Below, in pieces: positions 43,571 to 52,442 of a stretch of 64,000 nucleotides of DNA (positions are counted from its first letter, which is position 1; every line of letters starts with the position of its first letter). The notes beneath the pieces are model-generated. The model was not told the origin of the DNA. It saw only the letters and a list, made by a program, of their open reading frames with translations, and ran no database searches. The position numbers and the translations under genes are program-made. The stretch comes from Selenomonas ruminantium AC2024 (GTDB lineage Bacteria; Bacillota; Negativicutes; Selenomonadales; Selenomonadaceae). Location: assembly GCF_000687995.1 (NCBI RefSeq), contig NZ_JIAC01000001.1:620001-684000 (forward strand), in the 5' to 3' direction.

Positions 43571-43614
43571 AAAGCCCTGAATAAAGGATAAAAGCCTTTG
43601 TTCAGGGCTTTTTT
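43571..43614 (+). terminator. Intrinsic terminator of ptsHI
   Basis: Two-tier stem: outer 11 bp (AAAGCCCTGAA / TTCAGGGCTTT, 43571-43611) and inner AAAGG/CCTTT, followed by six T. Confidence 0.9.
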
Positions 43615-43719
43615 ATGCTTAAATTTAACTGGAAATTATCTCTTTTTTAAGACCATTTTAATATAGATGCATTATCATTGTTTATGGAATAAATCTTATA
43701 GCAGACCATAAACGGTAAC

Positions 43720-43747
43720 ACCGTGCCGAGGGATGTTGTGGCACGGT
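43720..43747. other. Hairpin ahead of the lipoprotein gene
   Basis: ACCGTGCC / GGCACGGT stem (43720-43727, 43740-43747), about 25 bases upstream of the gene, with no T-tract; possibly a leader structure. The rest of 43615-43719 is AT-rich with nothing recognised. Confidence 0.45.
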
Positions 43748-43773
43748 ATTTCTTTGAGAAGTGGAAGGAGTAA

Positions 43774-44376
43774 ATGATGAAGAAAAGTATGGGTAAGTTT
43801 TTTCTGGCAATGATGATGCTGGCCGTTGTGGTGGCATCGGCAGGCTGTATGATAAAAGCCGATTCTTCGGGATTGAAGTTCCATGGTGGCGGTGAAGGTG
43901 TTTCCGTGCCTGCTGACTGGGAGACGGTGAGCCTGCCTAAGAATGATGGCGGCCAGGTGGTCATGAAAATGCCGTTTGCGCTCAAGCGCGTAGCAGACCC
44001 GCATCCAAATGGCCCGGTGAAGGAGTCCGTTCGTTATCAAAACGAGTCTGACCGGATGGTAATTGATGTGCTCCACGGCAGTTTGGATGATCCGAAAGAC
44101 GTGGTAAAATACAACTTGGGAACTTTTATGTGGGCTGTCAATATCGCGGAAAAACATCCGGAGATAAAGTCCATGGAAAGCCAGAAGTTAAATGGGCAGG
44201 AAATAACGCGCGCCAAGATCGCCATGGTCAACAATAAAAATATCCCGTTCAGTGTGGACTGTGTGGGCCTTAATTTTGATAATGAGTTTTTTATCATCGA
44301 ATTTTTCTACCCCGAAGGAGATCAGGAGATGAAGGCGGCTGCAGAGAAATCCATTGCGACGCTTAACATAAAATAA
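43774..44376 (+). CDS. Putative lipoprotein of unknown function
   Basis: A 200-residue exported protein. The N-terminus (about 1-25) is a signal peptide ending VVASAGC; the cysteine at about residue 25 would be lipidated, though the lipobox is imperfect. The mature part is a mixed alpha/beta domain of unknown family (VPADWETVSLPKNDGGQ and FFIIEFFYPEGDQE). GGAGTAA precedes the start. It stands alone between two terminators. Confidence 0.7.
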   Translation: MMKKSMGKFFLAMMMLAVVVASAGCMIKADSSGLKFHGGGEGVSVPADWETVSLPKNDGGQVVMKMPFALKRVADPHPNGPVKESVRYQNESDRMVIDVLHGSLDDPKDVVKYNLGTFMWAVNIAEKHPEIKSMESQKLNGQEITRAKIAMVNNKNIPFSVDCVGLNFDNEFFIIEFFYPEGDQEMKAAAEKSIATLNIK

Positions 44377-44380
44377 GTAA

Positions 44381-44417
44381 AAACTCGCTGGAGACAATGT
44401 CTCGCAGCGAGCTTTTT
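44381..44417 (+). terminator. Intrinsic terminator of the lipoprotein gene
   Basis: Two stacked stems (CTCGCTG/CAGCGAG and GAGAC/GTCTC) followed by six T. Confidence 0.85.
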
Positions 44418-44449
44418 TATAAACCGATTGTATGGAATGCTGGGGTATG

Positions 44450-46627
44450 TTATTGATGAGGCAGGGACCAGTTGTTCCGGCCGTGTTCCTTTACATAGTA
44501 TAGAGCCTGGTCGGCATGGTGCAGAAGTTCCTGATAGTCATTGCCGTGAACGGGATACAGGGCGATGCCAATGCTGGCCGATAGGCCGGGGAATTTGTCG
44601 CTGGCTGGTTCGAGGCTGTGCGCCGCCTCCATCACGCGCCGGGCTACAGAGGCGATGGCTTCCTGCGGGAAATCCTGCAGCAGGAGGATGAACTCATCTC
44701 CGGCGAAGCGGCCGACGGCATCATGTGCCCGTACGATATGGACGAGGTTCAGGGCAAAATGGTGCAGAATTTCATCGCCTTTTTGATGTCCCAGGGTATC
44801 GTTGGCTTCCTTGAAGTGGTCCAGGTCAATGATGAAGAGGGCATGGCAGTGGCCCTGCTGAAACGGAGCGCTCAGCATTTCCTGACCGATGGTCTCAATG
44901 GCCGCTTTGTTCAAAACGCCGGTAAGTGCGTCGATTTCTGCTTTTTCCTTGTAGAACTCCCTGCTCTGGGTGGTTTCCTGCAATTCAAGGATGGTGGCCT
45001 TGAGTTTCGTGTTATTTTCCTGCAGAAGTTTTTTGGCTTTGGACATGGCCCGGCTATGGTGGTTGAGGAAGATCATGATTGCCAGCAGCAGCAGAATCAG
45101 TCCGCAGACAAGTCCGGTCTGCAGGGGGTAAAAGGTGAGGATATGCTGCAGGGAAAAGCCAGGACGTGCCTTGATGATGTGCTTCTGGATGATATGGAGG
45201 CGTTTTTCCGGGTCAGTCTGGGTGATGGCTTTGTTGAGAATGCCCTGCAGAATACGGGGCTGGTTGGGGGCGATGATGATGCTTATAGGCACGTTGATGG
45301 AGGCATCGGGGATAATGACCAGATCGGGATGGAGCATCAGGGGACGGTCGATTTCCAGCATGGAGTTGCGGATGAGCGCCAGAGTTCCGGGCTTCTGGTC
45401 AAGGGCGTTGAGCGCCTCGGCAGCTGGTGCAGGGCTGGCTGTGATGTCCCAGGAGGGGAATTTTTGCTGCAAGTACTTCATCAGCGATGGTTCGGGGCGG
45501 GGGACAATCAGTTTTATGTTGTCAGCAGAAGATGGCGTCTGACTTGTGGAGCCGATGAAGGTATAGGGCAAGGTTGTCAGTGGATTGGTGTAGTAGAAGG
45601 GCTGATGGTCTTCAGGCCCCGCATAGATGTCCAGCATCAAATCTGCCTGTCCGGATTTCAGCAGGTTTACGGCATCGTCATAGGTGGGTACATGGACATA
45701 GGTGAATTCCAGACCGGAATTTTTCGCCAGCTGGCTGATAAGGTCGGGATAAATGCCCTGGGCTTTTTTCTGGGCCTCATCGTAGATAACATAGGGATAA
45801 ACCCCACCGTAAATGGCTACCCGCAATGGAAGTGACATCTTGATATACTGACTTTCCTGGGGCGTGTAATGCACCAGCTGGAAGTCGAGCTTTTCCGCCA
45901 GCGTATGGGAAAGCTGGGGCTCGAAATGAGGATTTTCCATATTGAGCCGGTTGATGGCGTTTTCCAGATTGACCAGTTTGTTCCGATTGGCGGTTGTGGC
46001 GGCGGCCCGCACGGGAATCCGGCTGTAGGCCAAAAGAAACTGTTCCTCGGGCATGGTATTGGTGGCGGTGTCCACTACGAGGTCAACGCTTCCTGCCTGT
46101 AAAGCGGCCAGCATCTCCTGCTGGTTGGCGAAGGCTTTTACGGCGAAATTCAGGCTGTTGTTCTGTTGGAACAGTTCAAACTGCTGGTTGATGGGGCGGG
46201 CGGCGATAATGCCCACCCGGGCCCCGGCCAGCGTATTCAAATCATGGGGGTCAAAGCGCGTTTCCCCAATACGGGAGTACAGGCCCTCTACATCATAGCC
46301 AAAGTTGATGGTGCTGTAGATAATGCCGCCCTTTAGGCCCAGGGAACTGGGGTATTCCACGGAGAGCAGCAGGTCAATATCCCCGGCAAACAACCGTTCA
46401 AAGGCTGTGCTGGCATTGATGTTGACCAAATGGTAATCCCAGTCCGTGTGCTTGGAGAGCTCGTCCAGATAGCTGGTATAGTATTGCCGCAGGACATGGG
46501 GATTGACCAGGCTGTTGTCCGGCTGTATATAGCCAAGCCGGATGTTCAGGTCTTCTGCTTCTAGCTGGCTGGCGGGCATAGCCAGCAGGAGGCAAATGCT
46601 GATAATAAATGACAGCAGTGCTTTCAT
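44450..46627 (-). CDS. Diguanylate cyclase with periplasmic SBP_bac_3-like sensor
   Basis: A 725-residue protein: signal peptide (1-24), a long periplasmic part with two ligand-binding-protein-like modules (about 28-235 and 265-475), a membrane helix (about 500-520), a short coiled coil, and a GGDEF domain. The signature is AGDEF at 642-646, accepted as active; the inhibitory I-site RAHD (633-636) is five residues ahead, as is normal. It should make c-di-GMP and be feedback-inhibited. TAGGAGAATG precedes ATG 46627. The overall plan matches the EAL protein at 16787-19444. Confidence 0.93.
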   Translation of the reverse strand: MKALLSFIISICLLLAMPASQLEAEDLNIRLGYIQPDNSLVNPHVLRQYYTSYLDELSKHTDWDYHLVNINASTAFERLFAGDIDLLLSVEYPSSLGLKGGIIYSTINFGYDVEGLYSRIGETRFDPHDLNTLAGARVGIIAARPINQQFELFQQNNSLNFAVKAFANQQEMLAALQAGSVDLVVDTATNTMPEEQFLLAYSRIPVRAAATTANRNKLVNLENAINRLNMENPHFEPQLSHTLAEKLDFQLVHYTPQESQYIKMSLPLRVAIYGGVYPYVIYDEAQKKAQGIYPDLISQLAKNSGLEFTYVHVPTYDDAVNLLKSGQADLMLDIYAGPEDHQPFYYTNPLTTLPYTFIGSTSQTPSSADNIKLIVPRPEPSLMKYLQQKFPSWDITASPAPAAEALNALDQKPGTLALIRNSMLEIDRPLMLHPDLVIIPDASINVPISIIIAPNQPRILQGILNKAITQTDPEKRLHIIQKHIIKARPGFSLQHILTFYPLQTGLVCGLILLLLAIMIFLNHHSRAMSKAKKLLQENNTKLKATILELQETTQSREFYKEKAEIDALTGVLNKAAIETIGQEMLSAPFQQGHCHALFIIDLDHFKEANDTLGHQKGDEILHHFALNLVHIVRAHDAVGRFAGDEFILLLQDFPQEAIASVARRVMEAAHSLEPASDKFPGLSASIGIALYPVHGNDYQELLHHADQALYYVKEHGRNNWSLPHQ

Positions 46628-46693
46628 ATGTCATTCTCCTATACATAATAAGAGCAGTGTTTCTGCTGTCTCAATTCGTGAGGGATAGAAAAA

Positions 46694-46794
46694 ATCCTGC
46701 CTGTGGATAAAAGGCAGGATTTGTGGATAAAAGGGAAAATAATGCACAGATTATCCCCAGATATTGGGGATAATGTGGACAGTTTTGTGGATAA
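46694..46794. promoter_or_regulatory. DnaA-box cluster 2 with terminator
   Basis: Perfect DnaA boxes at 46702-46710, 46722-46730 and 46786-46794 (all complement orientation); one-mismatch boxes at 46751-46759 and 46765-46773, which form a perfect palindrome; a weaker one at 46774-46782. The first box is the loop of a terminator-like hairpin (46694-46721; followed on the minus strand by T6) that ends the response-regulator operon. It lies upstream of the cyclase gene. Confidence 0.8.
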
Positions 46795-46811
46795 CTGTCG
46801 ATAAAGCTGGC

Positions 46812-47687
46812 TTATTTATCCCTTTGTACGGTGTCATAAAGTGCATAAATGAATTTTTTCATGTTGATATGAACTTGAGAAGGGCTGGGTTTTTCCTCGT
46901 TTTCCAACAGGCGCATGGTATTGCGGATGTCGTTGTAGTCAAAGTACAGGGGCGCGTAGTCCTCGAATTTGGGATTGGTGTAGTCCAGTACGCCCATACT
47001 GGCCACGTTGATATGGCCCTGGAAAATGGTACGGCGCAGCCGCTGTTCCATGGCTTTTGCTTCCCGGGCGGGGTCACTGGCGCCGTTTTGCTCCGCTACG
47101 GCTGTAAAGAGGCCCTTGAGGGCAGAGATTTCTCCGCCGCATTTTTCGATATAGGCGACGATGTTCAGCAGGTCCTGCGCTCCTGGCGCACTTAAGATGC
47201 CCAGTTCTTTTAATTGGTTTTCTGCCCGAGTGCGCAGGTTTTCTTTGGGGGCTGGGGCAGGTGCGGCCTGTGGATTGAGGCTCAGCAGGGAGTTTTGCAG
47301 ATTGTGGGCAAAGGACTCCAGCCGCAGATGTTCGCTGACGTTTTTCAGCACACTGACAATTTCGTTGCGGTTCAGGGGCTTCATTATATAGTAGTCAATT
47401 CCATTTTCATAGGCTTTGCCGACTAAATCTTTGCTTTCCACCTGCGAAAGCATGACGATTTTGCCGGGGAAGTCTTTTTTGATGCGGTTCACCGCCTGAA
47501 TGCCGTCAATGCCGGGCATCAGCATATCGATGATGAGAATGTCTGTCTGGCGGCGGGAAAGAAGTTCGTTGGTTAATTCCGTAGCATTGTTTAGGGAGTC
47601 GGTTACATCACCTAGATTATAGTCTTCGATGATGTCCTGCAGCATCATGCGTACGGCATCATCATCGTCAATCAGCATTATATTCAT
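46812..47687 (-). CDS. Response regulator with YcbB/GlnL-type output domain
   Basis: A 291-residue regulator. Receiver (1-120): Asp7-Asp10 acidic cluster, phosphoacceptor in IIDMLMPGIDG (about Asp54), lysine in YIMKPLNRNE. The C-terminal half (about 160-285; AENQLKELGILSAPGAQDLLN ... INMKKFIYALYDTV) matches the YcbB DNA-binding domain of B. subtilis GlnL. Start overlaps the kinase stop by four bases. It should control the divergent dicarboxylate genes. Confidence 0.88.
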   Translation of the reverse strand: MNIMLIDDDDAVRMMLQDIIEDYNLGDVTDSLNNATELTNELLSRRQTDILIIDMLMPGIDGIQAVNRIKKDFPGKIVMLSQVESKDLVGKAYENGIDYYIMKPLNRNEIVSVLKNVSEHLRLESFAHNLQNSLLSLNPQAAPAPAPKENLRTRAENQLKELGILSAPGAQDLLNIVAYIEKCGGEISALKGLFTAVAEQNGASDPAREAKAMEQRLRRTIFQGHINVASMGVLDYTNPKFEDYAPLYFDYNDIRNTMRLLENEEKPSPSQVHINMKKFIYALYDTVQRDK

Positions 47688-49054
47688 AAGGGCTCTCCTT
47701 TATTTATCGTGTTGGGGGAGTTTTCGTTGGTGCGGGGGGCAGGTTTATGGAGTTTTTGACAGGGCAAATCTAAGTGGCAGATAACTTTATCTTTGCCATC
47801 TGAAGTCAATTCGATGGTGCCGCCTAAGGTTTCTGTCTGATGTTTTACATAGGTCAGCCCCACGCCGCTGGACGCCTTGCCGGTGCTGTCGAATTTTGTC
47901 GTGTAGCCAGGCGTGAAGACCTGCTCCAAACGCCGTGGTGAGATAAAGCTGCCGGTGTTTTCCAAGGTGATTTTGAGCCGTCCATCGCCAGTGCCGCCGA
48001 CAATGGTCAAGGTGATGGTACCCCGGCAGGGGATAGCCTCTACGGCATTGGCTACAAGATTGTTGAGAATGGACAGCAGCATAAAGGCGTGCAGAGGTGG
48101 CAGTCCGGCAGGTACATGGCTGGCAAAATGTATTTCCTTGCCCAGCGAGCGGGCGTATTTTTTTTGTGTATGAATCATGAGCCGGGCGATTTTATCCGGA
48201 GACATATAGTCATCGACCCGGCGGTTTTGGGTCAGCTCCTGCAGTCCTGCGTAAATGCGCTGCTGATTTTTCTTGATATCGTGACATTGGCCGGCAATGC
48301 GTAGTACTTCATTGGCCAGTGCTTCATCTTCTGGTGTTTGGGCGCTGTCTTTTAGCTGGACGTAGACGTTGTAACAGTCGTGGGTAACAGCTTCGCCACT
48401 TTGCAGAGAGCATTTCAGCTCGAATACTTCTTCGTATAGCCCGGCAATCAGCATGGTGAGTCGGTCTTTTTCCTTGGTCTTGCGGGTCAGCCGCATTTCT
48501 GTGTTGTAGAGCTGAAACAGGAAGAAGAACGAGAGGATGAAGAAACACCGCAGAATGGCAATCAGTATCAGTCGCACAAGCATCCCAATGGTAAAGGTTT
48601 CCGACTGCTGGTAGGCGATGGCATTCATGGCCGCCAGTTCGCCGACGCTGGCAAAAACCTCCGCGATAATCGCCCAAAAGGCAATGCCCAAAGCCTGCTC
48701 GTAGATGGATTTGCGGCTGAGCTGGGGCAGAGCGAAGAACAGGGCGTAGACAAAATAGTAGAAGAAATTGGGAATGTGCTCAATGAAGGCCAGCAGTATG
48801 TCGTCGCCGTAGAACACATCGAGCCCTGTGCGGAACAGCATAACCGCAGCACCGGCCACGGCGCCTGTAAAGAGGCGGGGAAAGGTACTGAGCCAGATGA
48901 GAAACAGCAAAAACACAGGCGAGCCAAAGCTGACGCGGAAGTTGGCGAAGTCCCCGCTGAAGGGGTGCATCTTCGGTTCGCCTGCCAGGGGAACCAATAT
49001 AATCATAAAGAGCAGCACTAGCCAGTCCTGTCGGGTAGGCTTGCCATCATTCAT
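47684..49054 (-). CDS. Membrane sensor histidine kinase, GlnK/YcbA-like
   Basis: A 456-residue kinase with about six hydrophobic segments in the first 200 residues, no large external domain, then a coiled coil and a kinase core with QCHDIKKNQQR (phospho-histidine) and ILNNLVANAVEAI (N-box), ending in GVGLTYVKHQTETLGG (G-box). It matches the kinases that partner YcbB-type regulators. AAGGAG precedes ATG 49054. Divergent from the transporter gene across 179 bases. Confidence 0.9.
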   Translation of the reverse strand: MNDGKPTRQDWLVLLFMIILVPLAGEPKMHPFSGDFANFRVSFGSPVFLLFLIWLSTFPRLFTGAVAGAAVMLFRTGLDVFYGDDILLAFIEHIPNFFYYFVYALFFALPQLSRKSIYEQALGIAFWAIIAEVFASVGELAAMNAIAYQQSETFTIGMLVRLILIAILRCFFILSFFFLFQLYNTEMRLTRKTKEKDRLTMLIAGLYEEVFELKCSLQSGEAVTHDCYNVYVQLKDSAQTPEDEALANEVLRIAGQCHDIKKNQQRIYAGLQELTQNRRVDDYMSPDKIARLMIHTQKKYARSLGKEIHFASHVPAGLPPLHAFMLLSILNNLVANAVEAIPCRGTITLTIVGGTGDGRLKITLENTGSFISPRRLEQVFTPGYTTKFDSTGKASSGVGLTYVKHQTETLGGTIELTSDGKDKVICHLDLPCQKLHKPAPRTNENSPNTINKGEPL

Positions 49055-49158
49055 AGGAAAAACTCCTTTGAGAAATTTTATATATAAAATAATAATCGTT
49101 GCTTATCGGATTATATAGTTTTTTATAGTCACGCATTTATATTATTACCATCAATCAT

Positions 49159-49207
49159 ACCATAAGTCAAACAGCAATTATAATTTCGTTCAACTAAGAC
49201 TTATGGT
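49159..49207. promoter_or_regulatory. Inverted repeat in the divergent kinase/transporter region
   Basis: ACCATAAGTC (49159-49168) and GACTTATGGT (49198-49207) are a perfect 10-base inverted repeat spaced 39 bases apart, with TATAAT at 49179-49184 between them. Likely sites for the two-component regulator; no proof. Confidence 0.65.
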
Positions 49208-49233
49208 GGTCTAGTTATGAGGAGGTAGAAAAA

Positions 49234-50661
49234 ATGTCTGACTCGAAAAATCAGGGATTAAGCCCGCTGATTCGCGGCCTGATGTGCGTGGCCATCGGCG
49301 CAATTATCTGGTTCATTCCCGCACCGGCCGGGGTTACTGCTCAGGCTTGGGGCCTCTTGGCCATCTTTATCGCAACTATCGCAGGTTTCATTCTCCAGCC
49401 CATGCCCATCGGTGCTATCGCACTGATTGCGCTGACGCTGCTGCCAATCCTTGGCATTATGAAAACTGGCGAAGCGCTGGCAGGTTTTTCCAACACCACG
49501 ATTTGGTTAATCGTGTCCGCCTTCATGTTTGCGGAAGGTTTCATTAAAACCGGTCTTGGCAAACGCATTTCCTACATGCTGCTCTCCAAGTTCGGCAGCA
49601 GCACGCTGCGGGTTGCTTATGTCATGAGTGCCGCTGACTTCGTTATCGCACCGTTCACGCCGTCCAACACGGCTCGCGGCGGCGGCATCATCTTCCCGAT
49701 TGTCCGCAGTATCACGGCTGCCGTTGGCTCGGACGTGGACAAGAAAACCAATATGCGCACGGGTGCATTCCTGATGTTCAGCGCCTATGCGGCAGTTATC
49801 ACTTCCGCTTGTATCTTCCTGACGGGTGCTTCCAACAACGTGCTCTGCAACACCTTGGCACAGCAGATTTTCGGCACCTCGATTGGCTGGGGAGACTGGT
49901 TCCTGGCCTGCATCATTCCCGGTCTTATCCTGACCGTGGCTACACCGTATATTCTCTATAAACTCATTAACCCGGAACTCAAGAACACTCCGGAAACGCA
50001 GGAACTGGCCCGCCGTGAGCTGGCTGAGATGGGCCCCATGAGCTCCAAGGAAATCATCCTGAGCTTCATCTTCGTGATTGCTTTGATTATGTGGGCAACG
50101 GGTTCCTATCATGGCATTGACTCCGCGTTCGTCGCATTGCTGGGCCTTTCCGCCATGCTTCTGACGGGGATTCTCGACTGGTCGGATGTGGCACATCAGC
50201 ATGCTGCCTGGGACGTACTCGTATGGATGGGCGTGTTGGTTAACATGGCCGCCTTCCTCTCCAAGTTCGGTCTGATGAAATGGTTCGCCGATGTGATGGC
50301 TGCTCAGTTCGCAGGCATGGAATGGATTATGATGCTGGTAGTTCTCAGCATTATCTACACCTTCGCTCATTATCTGCTGGCCAGCAACTCGGCACATATC
50401 ATGGCCCTCTTCGCTGCTTTCGCGACGATTCTCGTGGCTGCTGGTGCTCCGGTACTCGGCGTGCTGATTCTCTTCGGCGCACTCTGCAACAGTGCATCTT
50501 TCCTCACCCATTATGGCTGCGGCGTTACCCCGATTTTCTTCGGTGCCGGCTTTATGGGACAGGGCGAATGGTGGAAGATTGGTTTCATCATTACGGTACT
50601 GCATGTAGTGGTTTGGATGGGCGTAGGCCTGCCGGTGATGAAAGTAATCGGTATGTTGTAA
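49234..50661 (+). CDS. DASS-family (CitT-like) dicarboxylate transporter
   Basis: A 475-residue anion transporter with about eleven to twelve hydrophobic segments. Family motifs: NTTIWLIVSAFMFAEGF, SAADFVIAPFTPSNTARGGGIIFPI (the SNT-type cation/substrate loop), and ALCNSASFLTHYGCGVTP in the second half. It is most like CitT-type exchangers of C4- or citrate-type acids. It is divergent from a two-component pair and ahead of aspA, so it probably brings in a dicarboxylate such as aspartate, malate or fumarate, or exports succinate. GAGGAGG precedes ATG 49234. Confidence 0.9.
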   Translation: MSDSKNQGLSPLIRGLMCVAIGAIIWFIPAPAGVTAQAWGLLAIFIATIAGFILQPMPIGAIALIALTLLPILGIMKTGEALAGFSNTTIWLIVSAFMFAEGFIKTGLGKRISYMLLSKFGSSTLRVAYVMSAADFVIAPFTPSNTARGGGIIFPIVRSITAAVGSDVDKKTNMRTGAFLMFSAYAAVITSACIFLTGASNNVLCNTLAQQIFGTSIGWGDWFLACIIPGLILTVATPYILYKLINPELKNTPETQELARRELAEMGPMSSKEIILSFIFVIALIMWATGSYHGIDSAFVALLGLSAMLLTGILDWSDVAHQHAAWDVLVWMGVLVNMAAFLSKFGLMKWFADVMAAQFAGMEWIMMLVVLSIIYTFAHYLLASNSAHIMALFAAFATILVAAGAPVLGVLILFGALCNSASFLTHYGCGVTPIFFGAGFMGQGEWWKIGFIITVLHVVVWMGVGLPVMKVIGML

Positions 50662-50667
50662 GGTTGA

Positions 50668-50711
50668 GGGCTCTCGTCCTTGAGAGCCCCTTACCATAGC
50701 TTAATGCTATG
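50668..50711 (+). terminator. Likely terminator after the transporter gene
   Basis: GGGCTCTC / GAGAGCCC hairpin (50668-50689) and a second hairpin CATAGC/GCTATG (about 50695-50707); no clear T-tract, so efficiency is uncertain. Confidence 0.5.
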
Positions 50712-50743
50712 CGGCAATCCTATGGACAAATTTTTCAAAATGT

Positions 50744-50784
50744 ACTTGATTGTATATTGTATACATGATACAATATAGTCAAGT
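50744..50784. promoter_or_regulatory. Long AT-rich inverted repeat ahead of aspA
   Basis: Arms 50744-50762 and 50768-50784 (ACTTGA...TATATTGTAT and complement) match except for a 3-base-versus-1 insertion, around the centre ACATG. It lies 100 bases before aspA. Probably a regulator-binding site. Confidence 0.65.
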
Positions 50785-50883
50785 CAAAGAGCTATGAGAA
50801 TATAAATATTGCTTATAGTTCGTCTCGTTAAAATGTAATGTTAGTTGGGTTATCTTTTTAGAAAGAAAGGAACGTGGAGCAAA

Positions 50884-52272
50884 ATGAGAAAAGAGCATGA
50901 TTTCCTTGGCGAACTGGAAATTCCTGATGACGTGTACTATGGTGTACAGACTACCCGTGCAATCTCGAACTTCAAGATTACGGGACAGAAGATTGACCCG
51001 GATTTCGTTCAGGCTTATGCCAAGGTCAAAAAGGCTACGGTAATGGCAAATATGTCTACAGGCCGTATGCCGAAGGAAGTCGGTGAGCCTTTGATTCAGG
51101 CTGCCGATGAAATCATTGCTGGCAAATTCTTGGATCAGTTCCCCGTTGACCCCATTCAGGGCGGCGCTGGTACTTCCGTGAACATGAACGTCAACGAAGT
51201 TCTCTGCAACCGGGCACTCGAAATCATTGGCAAACCGAAAGGCAGCTATGATATCATCAGCCCCAACAACCATGCCAACATGGCACAGTCCACGAACGAT
51301 ACCTTCCCGACCAGTATCAAAGTTTGCCTGTCCCACAAGGGCAAGAAGCTGACGGCTTCCCTTGGCAGACTGGCTGATGAACTGGACAAGAAGGGCGAAG
51401 AATTCAAGGATATCCTCAAGATGGGCCGTACTCATCTGCAGGATGCTGTGCCCATTACGCTGGGCCAGGAAATGCATTCCTATGCATCCGCAGTTCGCCG
51501 TGGCATTGACCGCATCAACCACGCTATCGACAGCATCCATGTGGTAAACATGGGCGGTACGGCAGTAGGCACGGGCCTCAATGCAGAACCGGCTTACATC
51601 ACGAAAGTTGCTGAGACCCTGTCGGAAGTAACTGGTGAAAAATATGTGACCGCTGACAACATCATCGATGCCACTAACAACACGGACGGTTTCTCCGATG
51701 TTTCCAGCGCCATGAAGACTACGGCTCTAGTGCTCATCAAGATGGCTAACGACTTCCGTCTGATGGCATCCGGTCCGCGCTGTGGCCTCAATGAACTCAA
51801 GCTGCCGATGCGTCAGCCGGGTTCCTCCATTATGCCGGGCAAAGTAAATCCGGTTATCGCTGAAGTTCTCGACCAGGCCTGCTATCAGGTAGTAGCGAAT
51901 GACCTTGCTGTTTCTTTGGGCGTAGAAAATGGTCAGTTCGAACTGAACGTTATGGAGCCGGTTATCAGCTTCAATATGTTCAATTCCATGACGTACATGA
52001 CCAATGCAGTGGATACCTTCGTGGAAAAACTGCTGCTTGACCTGCAGCCGAACAAGGAACAGTGCCAGGAATGGCTCGACAAGAGCGTAGGTGTTGTAAC
52101 GGCTATGCTTCCCCACATCGGTTATGAAAATTCCGCGATGATTGCCAAAGAAGCCTACAACACGGGCAAACCCGTTCGTCAGGTCATCCTCGAAAAGGGC
52201 CTCATTTCCAAGGAGAAGATGGAAAAGATTCTCTCCCCGAAGGAAATGACCACTCCGGGCATTGCCGGCTGA
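50884..52272 (+). CDS. aspA: Aspartate ammonia-lyase
   Basis: A 462-residue enzyme of the fumarase/aspartase superfamily that converts aspartate to fumarate and ammonia. Signatures: GGAGTSVNMNVNEV near residue 97, ATNNTDGFSDVSSAMK, and the catalytic loop GSSIMPGKVNPV around residue 317. The SPNNHANMAQSTND segment and overall length match aspartase rather than fumarase C; the two can be hard to tell. ATG 50884 has GGAG upstream. The product fumarate feeds anaerobic respiration. Confidence 0.92.
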   Translation: MRKEHDFLGELEIPDDVYYGVQTTRAISNFKITGQKIDPDFVQAYAKVKKATVMANMSTGRMPKEVGEPLIQAADEIIAGKFLDQFPVDPIQGGAGTSVNMNVNEVLCNRALEIIGKPKGSYDIISPNNHANMAQSTNDTFPTSIKVCLSHKGKKLTASLGRLADELDKKGEEFKDILKMGRTHLQDAVPITLGQEMHSYASAVRRGIDRINHAIDSIHVVNMGGTAVGTGLNAEPAYITKVAETLSEVTGEKYVTADNIIDATNNTDGFSDVSSAMKTTALVLIKMANDFRLMASGPRCGLNELKLPMRQPGSSIMPGKVNPVIAEVLDQACYQVVANDLAVSLGVENGQFELNVMEPVISFNMFNSMTYMTNAVDTFVEKLLLDLQPNKEQCQEWLDKSVGVVTAMLPHIGYENSAMIAKEAYNTGKPVRQVILEKGLISKEKMEKILSPKEMTTPGIAG

Positions 52273-52305
52273 ATTTAGCGTAACCCAAATAACATTTCCA
52301 TAAAG

Positions 52306-52346
52306 AGGAAGCGTGGCTGTGAAAATCAGTCACGCTTCCTTTTTTC
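52306..52346 (+). terminator. Intrinsic terminator of aspA
   Basis: Perfect 10-bp stem (AGGAAGCGTG / CACGCTTCCT, 52306-52315 with 52331-52340) with T6 following. Confidence 0.9.
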
Positions 52347-52442
52347 TATTATTTATGTAGGAAATATTTGCGTTAATACCCTGTATGTTATATTATAAAG
52401 ATGTTGACTTTTGGCTAAATCCTTACGATAGGAGTAATTTTG

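Noticed and set aside
46702-46794. An origin of replication at the DnaA-box clusters
   Set aside because: There is no dnaA, dnaN, gyrase or AT-rich unwinding element nearby; the boxes fit regulation or titration better than an origin.
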